Assembly (NCBI GenBank): GCA_947626795.1
Contig: CANQTH010000017.1
Location: 1 to 43,451 of the forward strand
Source: an uncultured Lachnospiraceae bacterium
GTDB lineage: Bacteria > Bacillota > Clostridia > Lachnospirales > Lachnospiraceae
Length of the DNA: 43,451 nucleotides
Reading direction: 5' to 3'
The number at the start of each line of letters is the position of its first letter. Position 1 is the first letter of the stretch. The position numbers and the translations under genes were made by a program. Below, piece by piece: positions 24,129-32,817 of the stretch. A model generated the notes under the pieces. It searched no databases. It was given only the letters and a program-made list of their open reading frames with translations, and was not told the DNA's origin.

Positions 24129-24269
24129 ATAACAGGGAAGCCGTAAGGCTTCCCTGTCTGTTACGGTATCCGCCATCCCCGGCCGCCTGCGGCGGCGGAT
24201 CCCCTCTTGCAGATCTCCGCGCCCCTGCGGGCTTTGCCGCAAGCGCGAAGCCCCAGGCTTTTCTGTTAC
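24129..24269. repeat. Diverged member of the 147-bp repeat family, between potD and the Na/Pi gene
   Basis: TAACAG at the left, GTTACGGtATCCG after a hairpin (ACAGGGAAGCC with GGCTTCCCTGT, 24132-24157), GCCTgCGGC in the centre, and CTTTGCcGCAAG...CTGTTAC at the right all align in order with the complete elements A and B. No target duplication is visible, so this is an older or converted copy. Its first hairpin probably terminates both convergent genes. Confidence 0.6.
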
Positions 24270-24276
24270 GGGATGG

Positions 24277-25908
24277 TCATTCCGCCTCGTCTTCCGGATC
24301 CTTGTCCAGGATCGAGAACGCGATATTCGTCGCATGGTCCGCCACACGCTCAAGCTCCGTCACAAGGTCGGTAAAGATGATGCCGGACATCGGGGAGCAT
24401 TTCCCCTTTGCCATGCGGCGCACATGGTTCTGCTGCAGCTCGCGCTCCATATGGTCGATGCTGTTCTCCAGCTCTAAGATATCCGGCAGGTTCGCGTCGC
24501 TCGCCGCCGTGAACATCTCCATGGACTTCTCTAAGATCTCCATCGTCTTCTTGTGCATCTCCTGGATCTCTTTCATGCCCTTCTTCGTAAATTCCAGGCT
24601 CTCCTCGCGCTTCTTGATGGCGTAATCCGCGATATTCTCCGCGTAGTCGCCGATCCGCTCGATGTCGATCACCACATGGAAGAAGCCGCCGATCCGCTTC
24701 GCGTCCGTCACGGGGAGCTGGAGCTGGTTGATCTTCACAAGGTAATCCGTCACTTCCTTGCTCAGATAGTCAATCTGCCGCTCCACCTCATAGACCCTGT
24801 CGATCTTCTCCTGGTCCCCGTCAAAGAACGCTTCCATCGCAATGCTCATATTGGAGCTTGCCATCGCGCCCATGCGTTTGATCTCCTGAACCGTCTCAAT
24901 GACCGCCGTGGCAGGGGAAAAATTCGTCTGCTTCCCGATATACAAAAGCTGGTACTCCCCGCTTTCCTTATCGTCGCCGGGAACGAGCTTCCGGCTCAAG
25001 GCGATGAACTGCTTCGAGAGCGGGAGGAATATGATCGTCTGGAACACCTTATAGAACGTATCCGCGTTCGCCACGCAGCGCCCCACGTCCGATCCGGAAA
25101 TCCGCAGGATGAACGGCTCGAAGTGATCCATCCCAACGCAGAGCAGCAAGCCGATGACCACCATGCCGAACACATTGAACATCACATGGATGGCGGCTGC
25201 GCGCTTCGCCTCCTTGTTCGCGTTGAGGCTCGCTAAGACCGCAGGCGTGCAGGAACCGATGTTACACCCTAAGACGACGTAAAAGCACACCGGGAGCAGG
25301 ATCAATCCCTGGCTCGCCATCAAAAGCAGGATGCTGACCGTCACGGAAGAGCTTTGCACGATGACCGTGATCACTATCCCGAACAAGATCCCGACCAGCG
25401 GGTTGTCCAGGCTTCCCAAGACCTTTAGCACCATCGGGTATTCCTTCAGCCCCGCCATGGCGTCCTTCATCATGCTGATCCCCATGAAAAGCGCGCCAAA
25501 CCCGAGGATGACTTCGCCCACTTTCTTTAACATCGGCCGTTTCCCGAACATGATCAGGACCGCCCCGGCAAACAGGATGACCGGCGCCACCCCGGTCAAG
25601 TTGAACGCCACCAACTGGGACGTGATCGTCGTACCGATGTTCGCGCCGAAGATAATGCCGACCGACTGCTGCAGCGACATCAGCCCCGCGTTCACGAAGC
25701 TGACGACCATGACGGTCGTCGCGCCCGACGACTGTATGACAGCGGTGAACAGCGCGCCAAAGATCACCGCCATGGATTTTTTCTTCGTCACCGCCTCCAA
25801 GATCGCCCTAAGCTTCGCCCCGGCCGCTTTTTGCAGGCCCTGGCTCATAAAGCTCATGCCAAACAAAAACAAGCCCAGGCCGCCTAGCAATGTCAATATC
25901 AATTCCAT
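24277..25908 (-). CDS. Na+/phosphate cotransporter with C-terminal PhoU-like domain
   Basis: A 543-aa membrane protein. The N-terminal half has two Na/Pi-cotransporter repeats with the QSS motifs: FTAVIQSSGATTVMVVSFVNAGLM and TVIVQSSSVTVSILLLMASQGLI, with GANIGTTIT and GCNIGSCTPAVLASL after them. From about residue 330 a PhoU-like helical domain follows (EVERQIDYLSKEVTDYL, DIERIGDYAENIADYAIK, ELERVADHATNIAFSIL). The NptA/YjbB family moves phosphate with sodium, out of or into the cell; direction is not evident here. It converges with potD. Its upstream 130 bases contain a duplicated piece of ribF. Confidence 0.93.
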   Translation of the reverse strand: MELILTLLGGLGLFLFGMSFMSQGLQKAAGAKLRAILEAVTKKKSMAVIFGALFTAVIQSSGATTVMVVSFVNAGLMSLQQSVGIIFGANIGTTITSQLVAFNLTGVAPVILFAGAVLIMFGKRPMLKKVGEVILGFGALFMGISMMKDAMAGLKEYPMVLKVLGSLDNPLVGILFGIVITVIVQSSSVTVSILLLMASQGLILLPVCFYVVLGCNIGSCTPAVLASLNANKEAKRAAAIHVMFNVFGMVVIGLLLCVGMDHFEPFILRISGSDVGRCVANADTFYKVFQTIIFLPLSKQFIALSRKLVPGDDKESGEYQLLYIGKQTNFSPATAVIETVQEIKRMGAMASSNMSIAMEAFFDGDQEKIDRVYEVERQIDYLSKEVTDYLVKINQLQLPVTDAKRIGGFFHVVIDIERIGDYAENIADYAIKKREESLEFTKKGMKEIQEMHKKTMEILEKSMEMFTAASDANLPDILELENSIDHMERELQQNHVRRMAKGKCSPMSGIIFTDLVTELERVADHATNIAFSILDKDPEDEAE

Positions 25909-25967
25909 AAGTCCCTCACCCTTCTTCCCTTCTGTGTTCCTGCCGCCTCCCGGCGTCCTTATCCCCG

Positions 25968-26099
25968 TTCCGTCCCCTGCGCTCCTACAGAGGCCGCCCG
26001 GCGGCTCATATACTCCCGCCCATAGGATGTTCCTTATCTCATTCCGTCCCCTGCGCTCCCGCAGAGGCCGCCCGGCGGCTCATATACTCCCGCCCATAG
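25968..26099. repeat. Tandem duplication of the ribF 3' end (two 58-bp copies)
   Basis: 25968-26025 and 26042-26099 are 58-base direct repeats with two mismatches by eye and an offset of 74 bases. The right copy codes for the last residues of RibF (GREYMSRRAASAGAQGTE and stop); the left copy lies beyond the stop codon and is non-coding. Confidence 0.9.
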
Positions 26100-26998
26100 C
26101 GGATATCCCGCTCCATCTGCGCCTTCAGTTCCTCCAGGGAATGGAATTTCTTCTCCCGCCGCACCTGCGCCAAAAAGCTGACCCGCACTTCCTGCCCGTA
26201 AAGATCCTTCGAGACGTCGAACAGATGCGTCTCGATCCCGGCCGGGCGCTTCCCTTCGATGGTGGGCTTGCACCCCACGTCCGTGATCCCGGGATAGCGG
26301 GCGCCCCCGCACTCCGTCACGGTGACGTATACGCCGAACTGCGGCAGCAGCTTTTCCTCCGGCGGCCGCAAGTTGATGGTGGGGATTCCAAATTCCGCCT
26401 TCCCCATATGCTCCCCGTGCAGGACCTCGCCTTCCGCGAAAAAGGCGTACCCGAGCAGCTCATTCGCCCGCTCCAGGTTCCCGGCCGCGATCTCGTCCCG
26501 GATCCGCGTGCTGCTGATCTCCTGCCCGCCGTCCCACAGCTTCTCCACGACCGTAACCTCATAGCCGTGCCTGCCCGCGTACTGCCGCAGCATCTTTGGA
26601 TCCCCGCGGCGGCCATGCCCGAACCGAAAATCCTCTCCTACGACGATATGCCGCGGATGGAGCCGTTCCGCGATCGCCTGGATGAAGTCTTCCGGCTCCA
26701 TCCGCATGACTTCCTCCGTGAACGGGCATTCCACAAGATAGTCGACGCCGCGCGCGGCAAAGAGCCTGCGCTTTTCCCGGTTCGTCGTCAGCACCTGCGC
26801 GCGCCGTCCCCCCTCCTGCCGCCGGATGGGGGCGTCGAACGTAAAGACTGCGGACCGAAGCCCTTTCTCTTCCCTCTTTTTCTCTTCCATGCGGCGCATC
26901 AGCAGCCCATGCCCCCGGTGAAGCCCGTCGAACTTCCCCAACGAGAGTGCCGTCGGCCCCTCGGCCTCAAACGCCATGCCTTGCCTTATGTATTCCAT
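26039..26998 (-). CDS. ribF: Bifunctional riboflavin kinase / FAD synthetase
   Basis: The N-terminal adenylyltransferase half has LSLGKFDGLHRGHGLLM (GxFDGxHxGH), PRHIVVGEDFRFGHGRRGD and the ISSTRIRDEIAAGNLERANELLG motif. The C-terminal kinase half has GKAEFGIPTINLRPPEEKLLPQFGVYVT, a variant of GRxLGxPTxN with A-E-F-G, and ETHLFDVSKDLYGQEVRVSFLAQVR. It makes FMN and FAD from riboflavin. 319 aa, the usual length. It ends the nusA-infB operon, ten bases after truB. A copy of its 3' end is duplicated downstream. No FMN riboswitch is seen. Confidence 0.96.
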   Translation of the reverse strand: MEYIRQGMAFEAEGPTALSLGKFDGLHRGHGLLMRRMEEKKREEKGLRSAVFTFDAPIRRQEGGRRAQVLTTNREKRRLFAARGVDYLVECPFTEEVMRMEPEDFIQAIAERLHPRHIVVGEDFRFGHGRRGDPKMLRQYAGRHGYEVTVVEKLWDGGQEISSTRIRDEIAAGNLERANELLGYAFFAEGEVLHGEHMGKAEFGIPTINLRPPEEKLLPQFGVYVTVTECGGARYPGITDVGCKPTIEGKRPAGIETHLFDVSKDLYGQEVRVSFLAQVRREKKFHSLEELKAQMERDIRYGREYMSRRAASAGAQGTE

Positions 26999-27008
26999 GT
27001 CCCTGTCC

Positions 27009-27947
27009 TTATCCCATAAAAATTTTTACGGGCTTCACAAGCCCTCTCTCGCCCTCGTACCGGAAGATTCCCGCAAACGCGCGGGTCTGTCCGTCGTACA
27101 CGCGCAGGGGCGTCCCCTCGTGTCCCGCCCGCCAGCCTTCCAGCCACTCGGGCTTTAAGGGGTTTCCATTCCCAAGCGGCTTTCCGAACTCTGGCCTCAC
27201 ATAGACCGCCGGATAATCGCCAAAAAGGGCGTCCGTATCCAGGATCAGCCCGCCCAGGTCGCCATTCTCCAATTCCTTCCCCGGGCGTCTCTCCCGCGCC
27301 TCGGCCGCGCGCGCCTCGATCTCCGAAAGCGTCTTCGCGTCCTCGCGCCGAAAGCCGGACACGCGCGTGCGCGTCAAAGACTCCATGCAGCCGCCGCAGC
27401 CCAGCGCCTCCCCGATGTCATGGCACAGCGTCCGGATGTACGTCCCCTTGGAGCAGTGTACCTCCATCCGCATCCGGGGCAGGCTGATCTCGCCCACCTC
27501 GATCGAAAAGACCGTGACTTCCCTAGGCGCGCGCTCCACTTCCACGCCTTTCCGCGCCAGATCGCAGAGCTTCTGCCCGTTGACTTTGAGCGCGGAATAC
27601 ATCGGCGGCACCTGCATGTACTTCCCCACGAAGCTTAAAGCAGCCGCTTTCGCCTCGGCGGGGGAGCAAAGGACTTCCCGCTCCGCCAGTACTTTCCCGG
27701 AAACGTCCTGCGTGTCCGTCGTCTTCCCAAGCAAAAGCACGGCCTCGTATTCCTTATCCTTGTCCGTGAGCAGGCCGCACGCCTTCGTCGCCTTCCCAAG
27801 GCAGACCAAAAGCACGCCCTCCGCGTCCGGGTCGAGCGTCCCGGCGTGGCCGATCTTCTTCTGCCTTAAGATCCCCCGAAGCTTCGCCACCACGTCATGG
27901 GACGTGTAGCCTTTTTCCTTATATACGTTAATGATCCCGTTTAACAT
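27009..27947 (-). CDS. truB: tRNA pseudouridine(55) synthase
   Basis: TruB makes pseudouridine 55 in the T-loop of tRNAs. The catalytic motif KKIGHAGTLDPDAEGVLLVCLGKATK contains the essential Asp. YEAVLLLGKTTDTQDVSG, QVPPMYSALKVNGQKLCDLARKG and CSKGTYIRTLCHDIGEALGCGG are also present. The C-terminal segment resembles a PUA-like tail. The ATG at 27947 is used, giving a normal N-terminus (MLNGIINVYKEKGYTSHD). It overlaps nrnA by 20 bases. 312 aa. Confidence 0.96.
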   Translation of the reverse strand: MLNGIINVYKEKGYTSHDVVAKLRGILRQKKIGHAGTLDPDAEGVLLVCLGKATKACGLLTDKDKEYEAVLLLGKTTDTQDVSGKVLAEREVLCSPAEAKAAALSFVGKYMQVPPMYSALKVNGQKLCDLARKGVEVERAPREVTVFSIEVGEISLPRMRMEVHCSKGTYIRTLCHDIGEALGCGGCMESLTRTRVSGFRREDAKTLSEIEARAAEARERRPGKELENGDLGGLILDTDALFGDYPAVYVRPEFGKPLGNGNPLKPEWLEGWRAGHEGTPLRVYDGQTRAFAGIFRYEGERGLVKPVKIFMG

Positions 27948-28887
27948 CTTTTTCCACTTCCGCACAGATTCTCGCGACGATCTCCTCCGGACGCCCTTTG
28001 GCCGTCGCCCCGGCGGCCCTCGTATGACCGCCGCCCTTCATCTTCACCGCGATGGCGGCCACGTCCACAAGCCCGTTGGAACGCATGCTGACCTTCCAGC
28101 TCCCGTCGCCGTTTTCGTACAGGAAGACGGCGGCCTCCACGCCTTTCGTCACGCGCAGCTGGTTGACGATCCCTTCCAAATGCTTCGGCTGCACCTGATA
28201 GGCCTCCATCTCTTCCTTCGTGACAGCCGACGCGATCACCGCGCCGTCCAGATACAGCCTGCTGTTTAAGAGCGCCTGCCCTAAGATCTTGTTCTGTGCG
28301 AACGTCTTCTTATAAAATGTGTCGTCCACGATCTTCGTAAAGTCGATCCCTTTTTCCATCAAGATTCCCGCGACGCCCATCGTCCGGGCCGTCGTGCTGG
28401 AATACTGGAATACCCCCGTGTCATGCACGATCCCCACGTAGATGCACTCCGCAATCTCTTTCGTGATCTTCTCTTCCTCCATCAGGCCGAATACCAGCTC
28501 GGACGTCGAGCTTATCTCCGGGAAAATATAATTTTCGTCGGCAAAGCTCTCGTTGCTGATGTGGTGGTCGATGCAGACCGTCCTCTTCGCGCTATCAAAA
28601 TACCGCACCGCTTTCCCTAAGCGCCCCGTGTCGCCGCAGTCCTGCACGATGCACAGATCGTAGCTTCTCTCCTCCCCAAAATCGCTCCGGATCTGATCCG
28701 CGTTCGCCAAAAAACGAAAAATATTGGGGATTGGCTCTAAGTACAGGCTCACCTCGATCTCTGGATGCCACGTCGCGATGTAATTGTAAGTCGCCAGGCA
28801 GGAGCCGATGCAGTCGCCGTCGGGCTTGATATGGCCCGCAACCGCGACTGACTTCGCCTGCGCCAGCCAGGATTCTAATTTTCCCAT
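27928..28887 (-). CDS. nrnA: DHH-family oligoribonuclease / pAp phosphatase (NrnA-like)
   Basis: The 319-aa protein has the DHH phosphoesterase motifs: AGHIKPDGDCIGSCLA (motif I, GH instead of SH), VQDCGDTGRLG (motif II), CIDHHISNESFADENY (DHH motif III) and YVGIVHDTGVFQYSST (motif IV), plus the DHHA1 motif KGGGHTRAAGA. NrnA degrades short RNA oligomers and 3'-phosphoadenosine 5'-phosphate. It lies between rbfA and truB as is usual in Firmicutes, four bases after rbfA. Confidence 0.94.
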   Translation of the reverse strand: MGKLESWLAQAKSVAVAGHIKPDGDCIGSCLATYNYIATWHPEIEVSLYLEPIPNIFRFLANADQIRSDFGEERSYDLCIVQDCGDTGRLGKAVRYFDSAKRTVCIDHHISNESFADENYIFPEISSTSELVFGLMEEEKITKEIAECIYVGIVHDTGVFQYSSTTARTMGVAGILMEKGIDFTKIVDDTFYKKTFAQNKILGQALLNSRLYLDGAVIASAVTKEEMEAYQVQPKHLEGIVNQLRVTKGVEAAVFLYENGDGSWKVSMRSNGLVDVAAIAVKMKGGGHTRAAGATAKGRPEEIVARICAEVEKDVKRDH

Positions 28888-28891
28888 CTTA

Positions 28892-29251
28892 TCATTCTCC
28901 CTGCCTGTTCACTTCGTCGATCAGCTTCGACATATTCACGCCGTATTCGATCGACTGATCCAGGATAAAGCGGATCTCAGGCGTATTGCGCAGATTGACG
29001 TTCTGCGCGAGCTGGCGCCGGATATACCCTTCCGCGCTCTTTAAGCCCTCCATCGTGTTCTTCTGGGCTTCCTCATCCCCCAGCACGCTGATATACGCCT
29101 TGCAGCTTTTCAGATCCGGCGCGACCTCCACCGTCACCACGGAAGTCATCGGATGGATCCTCGGATCCTTGATCCCGCCCCGGATGATGCTGCTTAGCTC
29201 CCGCATCACCTCTTCGTTGATCCTGATATTCTTAATGCTGTTCTTCCTCAT
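28892..29251 (-). CDS. rbfA: 30S ribosome-binding factor A
   Basis: RbfA, 119 aa, binds the 30S subunit during 16S maturation and aids cold adaptation. It has the KH-like layout: INEEVMRELSSIIRGGIKDPRIHPMTSVVTVEVAPDLKSCKAYISVLGDEEAQ, then AEGYIRRQLAQNVNLRNTPEIRFILDQSIEYGVNMSKLIDEV. The start at 29251 gives the standard N-terminus, with GGAGCGAGG upstream; the earlier in-frame ATG lies within infB. The gene follows infB by 16 bases. Confidence 0.96.
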   Translation of the reverse strand: MRKNSIKNIRINEEVMRELSSIIRGGIKDPRIHPMTSVVTVEVAPDLKSCKAYISVLGDEEAQKNTMEGLKSAEGYIRRQLAQNVNLRNTPEIRFILDQSIEYGVNMSKLIDEVNRQGE

Positions 29252-29267
29252 GTCCGCCTCGCTCCTT

Positions 29268-32225
29268 CTATCTCGGCACTTCCACCATCGTGTACGCTTC
29301 CGCCACGTCAAGCTCCTGGAAATCGTTGAAACCTTCAAATACCAGGCCGCACTCATACCCTGCGCGGACTTCCTTCACGTCGTCCTTGAACCGCCGCAGG
29401 GACGCTAAATCGCCCTCGAAGATCTGCTCCTCGCCCCTTCGGATGCGCACTTTGCAGCCCCTCTGGAATACGCCGTCCAAAACATAGGAACCCGCGATGT
29501 TCCCTACGCCGGACGCCTTGAAGATCTGGCGGATCTCCGCATGGCCCAGCACTTTTTCCTCGAAGACCGGATCGAGCATCCCCTTCATCGCGGACTGGAT
29601 ATCCTCGATCGCGTTGTAGATCACCTTGTAGAGCCGGACATCCACGCCTTCCCGCTCCGCCGTCGCCTTCGCCATGGCGTCCGGGCGCACGTTGAACCCG
29701 ATGATGATCGCGTTAGAAGCGGAAGCCAGGCTCACGTCGGACTCATTGATCGCGCCGACGCCGCCGTGGACGATCTTCACGACCACTTCTTCATCCGAAA
29801 GCTTGACAAGGCTCTGCTTCACTGCCTCCACGGAACCCTGCACATCCGCCTTTACGATGATCGGAAGCTCCTTCACGTTCCCGGACTGGATCTGGGAAAA
29901 CAGGTCGTCTAAGGACATACGCGACTTCGTTTCCTCCAACATCTTCTCCCTGCCCTCGGAAATGAACGTCTCCGCAAAATTCTTCGCCTCTTTTTCGGAA
30001 TCCGTACATACAAAGATTTCCCCTGCGTTCGGCACATTATTCAGCCCTAATATTTCCACCGGGGTGGAAGGCTTCGCTTCCTTGACCCGCTTGCCCTTGT
30101 CGTCGACCATGGCCCTTACTTTCCCATAGCAGCTCCCGCAGGCGATCGGCTGTCCTACCTTCAACGTCCCCTTCTGCACCAGGACGGTCGCCACCGAGCC
30201 GCGCCCCTTGTCAAGCTGCGCCTCGATCACAAGCCCGCGCGCGTTCCGCTTGGGGTTCGCCTTCAGCTCGATGATCTCCGCCGTGAGAAGCACCATCTCC
30301 AAAAGGGTGTCGATCCCCTCGTGGGTATGCGCGGACACCGGAACGAAGATCGTGCTTCCGCCCCAATCCTCCGGTATCAGGCCATGCTCGGCAAGCTCCT
30401 GCTTCACGCGCTCCACGTTCGCGCCCGGCTTGTCGATCTTGTTGATCGCCACGATGATCTCGACTTCCGCCGCTTTCGCATGGCTGATCGCCTCCACGGT
30501 CTGCGGCATCACGCCGTCGTCCGCCGCCACCACGAGGATCGCGATATCCGTCGCGTTCGCGCCGCGCATACGCATCGCCGTAAACGCCTCATGCCCCGGC
30601 GTGTCTAAGAACGTGATCTTCTCCCCGTTGCACTCTACCATATACGCGCCGATATGCTGGGTGATGCCGCCCGCTTCCCGGTCGATCACATGGGTGTCGC
30701 GGATCGCGTCCAGCAAGGACGTCTTGCCGTGGTCTACGTGTCCCATGACGCAGACGACCGGAGGACGTTTTACCATCAAAGACTCGTCTTCCGCCTCTTC
30801 TTTGAGCAGTTCCGCGATCACGTCCACTTTCTCTTCCTGCTCGCAGATGCAGTTGAATTCCAACGCGATCTCTTCCGCCGCCGCGAAGTCGATCTCGCTG
30901 TTCACCGTCACCAGGTTCCCCTGCAGGAACAATTTCTTGATGATCGCGGACGGCTGCACCTTCATGCGGTCGGCCAGCTCCTTGATCGTCATCTTTTCCG
31001 GCAGGGTGATCGTCTTGACCACATCTTCTTCCTTCTGCTTCGGCTGCTGCGGCTGCTGGTTCTTCCTTCCCCTGCCCTTCTTCTCCAGGTTGTCGAACCG
31101 CTCTTTCTTCCGGCCCATCAGCTCTTTCTCATGCCGCTGGCTTCCGCCCTTGCGGTTGTCGCGCTCCCGGCTCTCTTTGCCCCTCGAATCATCCAAAGAG
31201 ACTGCGGGCGTGCTCTGGTTCATCTTATTGATCTCCTGCTCAAAACGGTTCCTCTGGCCCGGCCTGCCGTTCCTGCCGCCCTGCGGACGCCCGTTCCGGT
31301 CGCCCTGCGGCCTCCTCCCGTCCCGGTCGTTCTGGAAACGCCGCTCGCCCTGCGGACGCCCGTTCCGGTCGCCCTGCGGCCTCCTCCCGTCCCGGTCGTT
31401 CTGGAGCTCGCCCTGCGGCTTCCCCGCGCGGTCGCCCTGCGGGCGCGCCGCATGGCCTTCCTGCGGCCTCGCCTGCTCGCCCTGCGGGCGTGCCGCATGG
31501 CCTTCCTGCGGCCTCGCTATATGATCGCCCTGCGGGCGCGCCGTACGGCCCTCCTGTGTCCTCGCCTGCTCGCTCTGCGGACGCGCTGCGCGCTCTTCCT
31601 GCGGCCTTCCTGCCTGCGGGCGCGCCATATGCTCACCCTGCGGGCGCGCCGCACGCTCGCCCATCGGCCTCCTGGCGCGGTCGCCCTGCGGCTTCCCGCC
31701 CCGGTCGTTTTTCGGCCTCGCCGGATGGCGCGGCGCGGACTTGCTGTTCTGCGGGTTATAGACCGCCGTGATGCTCGGCTTCTTCCTCGGGCGTTCCTTC
31801 GGCTGCTCTGACGCCTTCGCCTTCTCCGGCGCGGCCGCCTCTTTTTTCACTGCTTCCGGCGCGGGCGCGGCTTTCTTCTCCGCTTCCGGCGCGGGCGCGG
31901 CTTTCTTCTCAGCCTCCGGCGCAGGCGCGGCTTTCTTCGCTGCCTCCGGCGCGGGCGCGGCTTTCTTCGCTGCCTCCGGCGCGGACGCGGCCTTCTTCAC
32001 TGCTTCCGGCGCGGGCGCGGCTTTCTTCACTGCTTCCGGCGCCTCTTTGGCCCCGCTTCCCTGCGCGCCGCCCGCAAAACGCTTCTTGACTAAGGAGATC
32101 TCTTCGTCCCCGATCGAGCTGCTCGCCACTTTCCCCTCAATATTCTTTTCCTTCAAAAAACCGATCACGTCTTTCGACTCTATCTTCAACTCTTTTGCGA
32201 TTTCATAGATCCTGACTTTTGCCAT
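29268..32225 (-). CDS. infB: Translation initiation factor IF-2
   Basis: A 985-aa GTPase that brings fMet-tRNA to the 30S subunit. It begins with an IF2_N domain ([29 protein letters not shown]). Residues about 60-330 are low-complexity repeats: an Ala/Pro/Lys/Glu tract (KKAAPAPEA units) and an Arg/Pro/Gln/Gly tract (ARPQGD-like units). A second IF2_N domain ([29 protein letters not shown]) precedes the G domain: [14 protein letters not shown] near residue 493, DTPGHEAF and NKIDKPGA. The domains II-IV end the protein. The repeat tracts make it longer than typical Bacillus IF-2 but similar to other long clostridial forms. Confidence 0.97.
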   Translation of the reverse strand: MAKVRIYEIAKELKIESKDVIGFLKEKNIEGKVASSSIGDEEISLVKKRFAGGAQGSGAKEAPEAVKKAAPAPEAVKKAASAPEAAKKAAPAPEAAKKAAPAPEAEKKAAPAPEAEKKAAPAPEAVKKEAAAPEKAKASEQPKERPRKKPSITAVYNPQNSKSAPRHPARPKNDRGGKPQGDRARRPMGERAARPQGEHMARPQAGRPQEERAARPQSEQARTQEGRTARPQGDHIARPQEGHAARPQGEQARPQEGHAARPQGDRAGKPQGELQNDRDGRRPQGDRNGRPQGERRFQNDRDGRRPQGDRNGRPQGGRNGRPGQRNRFEQEINKMNQSTPAVSLDDSRGKESRERDNRKGGSQRHEKELMGRKKERFDNLEKKGRGRKNQQPQQPKQKEEDVVKTITLPEKMTIKELADRMKVQPSAIIKKLFLQGNLVTVNSEIDFAAAEEIALEFNCICEQEEKVDVIAELLKEEAEDESLMVKRPPVVCVMGHVDHGKTSLLDAIRDTHVIDREAGGITQHIGAYMVECNGEKITFLDTPGHEAFTAMRMRGANATDIAILVVAADDGVMPQTVEAISHAKAAEVEIIVAINKIDKPGANVERVKQELAEHGLIPEDWGGSTIFVPVSAHTHEGIDTLLEMVLLTAEIIELKANPKRNARGLVIEAQLDKGRGSVATVLVQKGTLKVGQPIACGSCYGKVRAMVDDKGKRVKEAKPSTPVEILGLNNVPNAGEIFVCTDSEKEAKNFAETFISEGREKMLEETKSRMSLDDLFSQIQSGNVKELPIIVKADVQGSVEAVKQSLVKLSDEEVVVKIVHGGVGAINESDVSLASASNAIIIGFNVRPDAMAKATAEREGVDVRLYKVIYNAIEDIQSAMKGMLDPVFEEKVLGHAEIRQIFKASGVGNIAGSYVLDGVFQRGCKVRIRRGEEQIFEGDLASLRRFKDDVKEVRAGYECGLVFEGFNDFQELDVAEAYTMVEVPR
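31270..32045 (-). repeat. Repeat tracts coding for the IF-2 linker
   Basis: About 31855-32045 repeats a 30-base unit coding for KKAAPAPEA(A/V/E); about 31270-31690 repeats units coding for (A)RPQG(D/E) and related sequences. The two tracts are adjacent and in frame. Such arrays are prone to length changes by slippage. Confidence 0.85.
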
Positions 32226-32240
32226 GCGTTACAACCTCCG

Positions 32241-32558
32241 TTATTCCGTTTTCTCTAATCTCAACTTTTCTTCCAGGCTCCGGGCGAATCCCTCGTCCAT
32301 GACCGCCAGCGAGGAGCGGAACTCCTTGCCGATCGCATGGCCTAACGCGTCCTTCGCCGCATATAAGTACATGGGAACCTCGTAAAAGGAACACATATTG
32401 CGAAACTTCTTCTTTGTATTTTCCGACGCCTCTTCCGACACGATCACCAGAAAAGCCCGGCCGGACTTTACCGCCTTCTCCGTGGAAAATTCCCCGCTCG
32501 CAACTTTTCCTGCCTTCTCCGCCAATCCCAGCATCGACAATATCCTATCCCGTTGCAA
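32241..32558 (-). CDS. ylxQ: L7Ae-family ribosomal-like protein YlxQ
   Basis: A 105-aa RNA-binding protein of the L7Ae/L30e/S12e/Gadd45 fold: ILSMLGLAEKAGKVASGEFSTEKAVKSGRAFLVIVSEEASENTKKKFRNMC, then the conserved VPMYLYAAKDALGHAIGKE. Members bind kink-turn RNA; the job of YlxQ itself is not settled. It lies in the usual place between ylxR and infB and overlaps ylxR by 14 bases, so translation is probably coupled. Confidence 0.93.
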   Translation of the reverse strand: MQRDRILSMLGLAEKAGKVASGEFSTEKAVKSGRAFLVIVSEEASENTKKKFRNMCSFYEVPMYLYAAKDALGHAIGKEFRSSLAVMDEGFARSLEEKLRLEKTE

Positions 32559-32817
32559 CCGCTTCCATCTCCTTTTCCAGATTTTTGATCACGTCTTCCG
32601 GCACCGCTGTCTTCAGGGAACGCTCCAGACCTTTCGTCCTGACCGCTTTTTTCAGGCATTCCCTATCCTGACATATATATGCCCCCCTGCCGTTCTTCTT
32701 TCCAGTGGCGTCCAAAAGGATCTCTCCCTCCGGCGTCTTGATGATGCGCAGCATCTCTTTTTTGCCCTTCATCTCCCTGCAGCCGACGCACTGGCGCATT
32801 GGAATTTTCTTACTCAT
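32545..32817 (-). CDS. rnpM: YlxR / RnpM, RNase P-modulating protein
   Basis: 90 aa. The family signature KIPMRQCVGCREMKGKKEMLRII, with the CVGCR pair, and GKKNGRGAYICQDRECLKKAVR are both clear. YlxR proteins bind RNase P RNA and modulate its activity (RnpM in Bacillus). The gene overlaps the nusA end by 8 bases and ylxQ by 14, and belongs to the same transcript. Confidence 0.94.
   Translation of the reverse strand: MSKKIPMRQCVGCREMKGKKEMLRIIKTPEGEILLDATGKKNGRGAYICQDRECLKKAVRTKGLERSLKTAVPEDVIKNLEKEMEAVATG

Noticed and set aside
26999-27008. FMN riboswitch for ribF
   Set aside because: ribF follows truB by ten bases; there is no room for an RFN element.
25331-27019. Long plus-strand open frame (562 codons)
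   Set aside because: It runs opposite the clear Na/Pi cotransporter and ribF genes and its translation has no family resemblance; GC-rich shadow.
30208-31811. Long plus-strand open frames opposite infB
   Set aside because: Ser/Arg/Leu-rich shadows of the IF-2 repeat region; no ribosome binding site.
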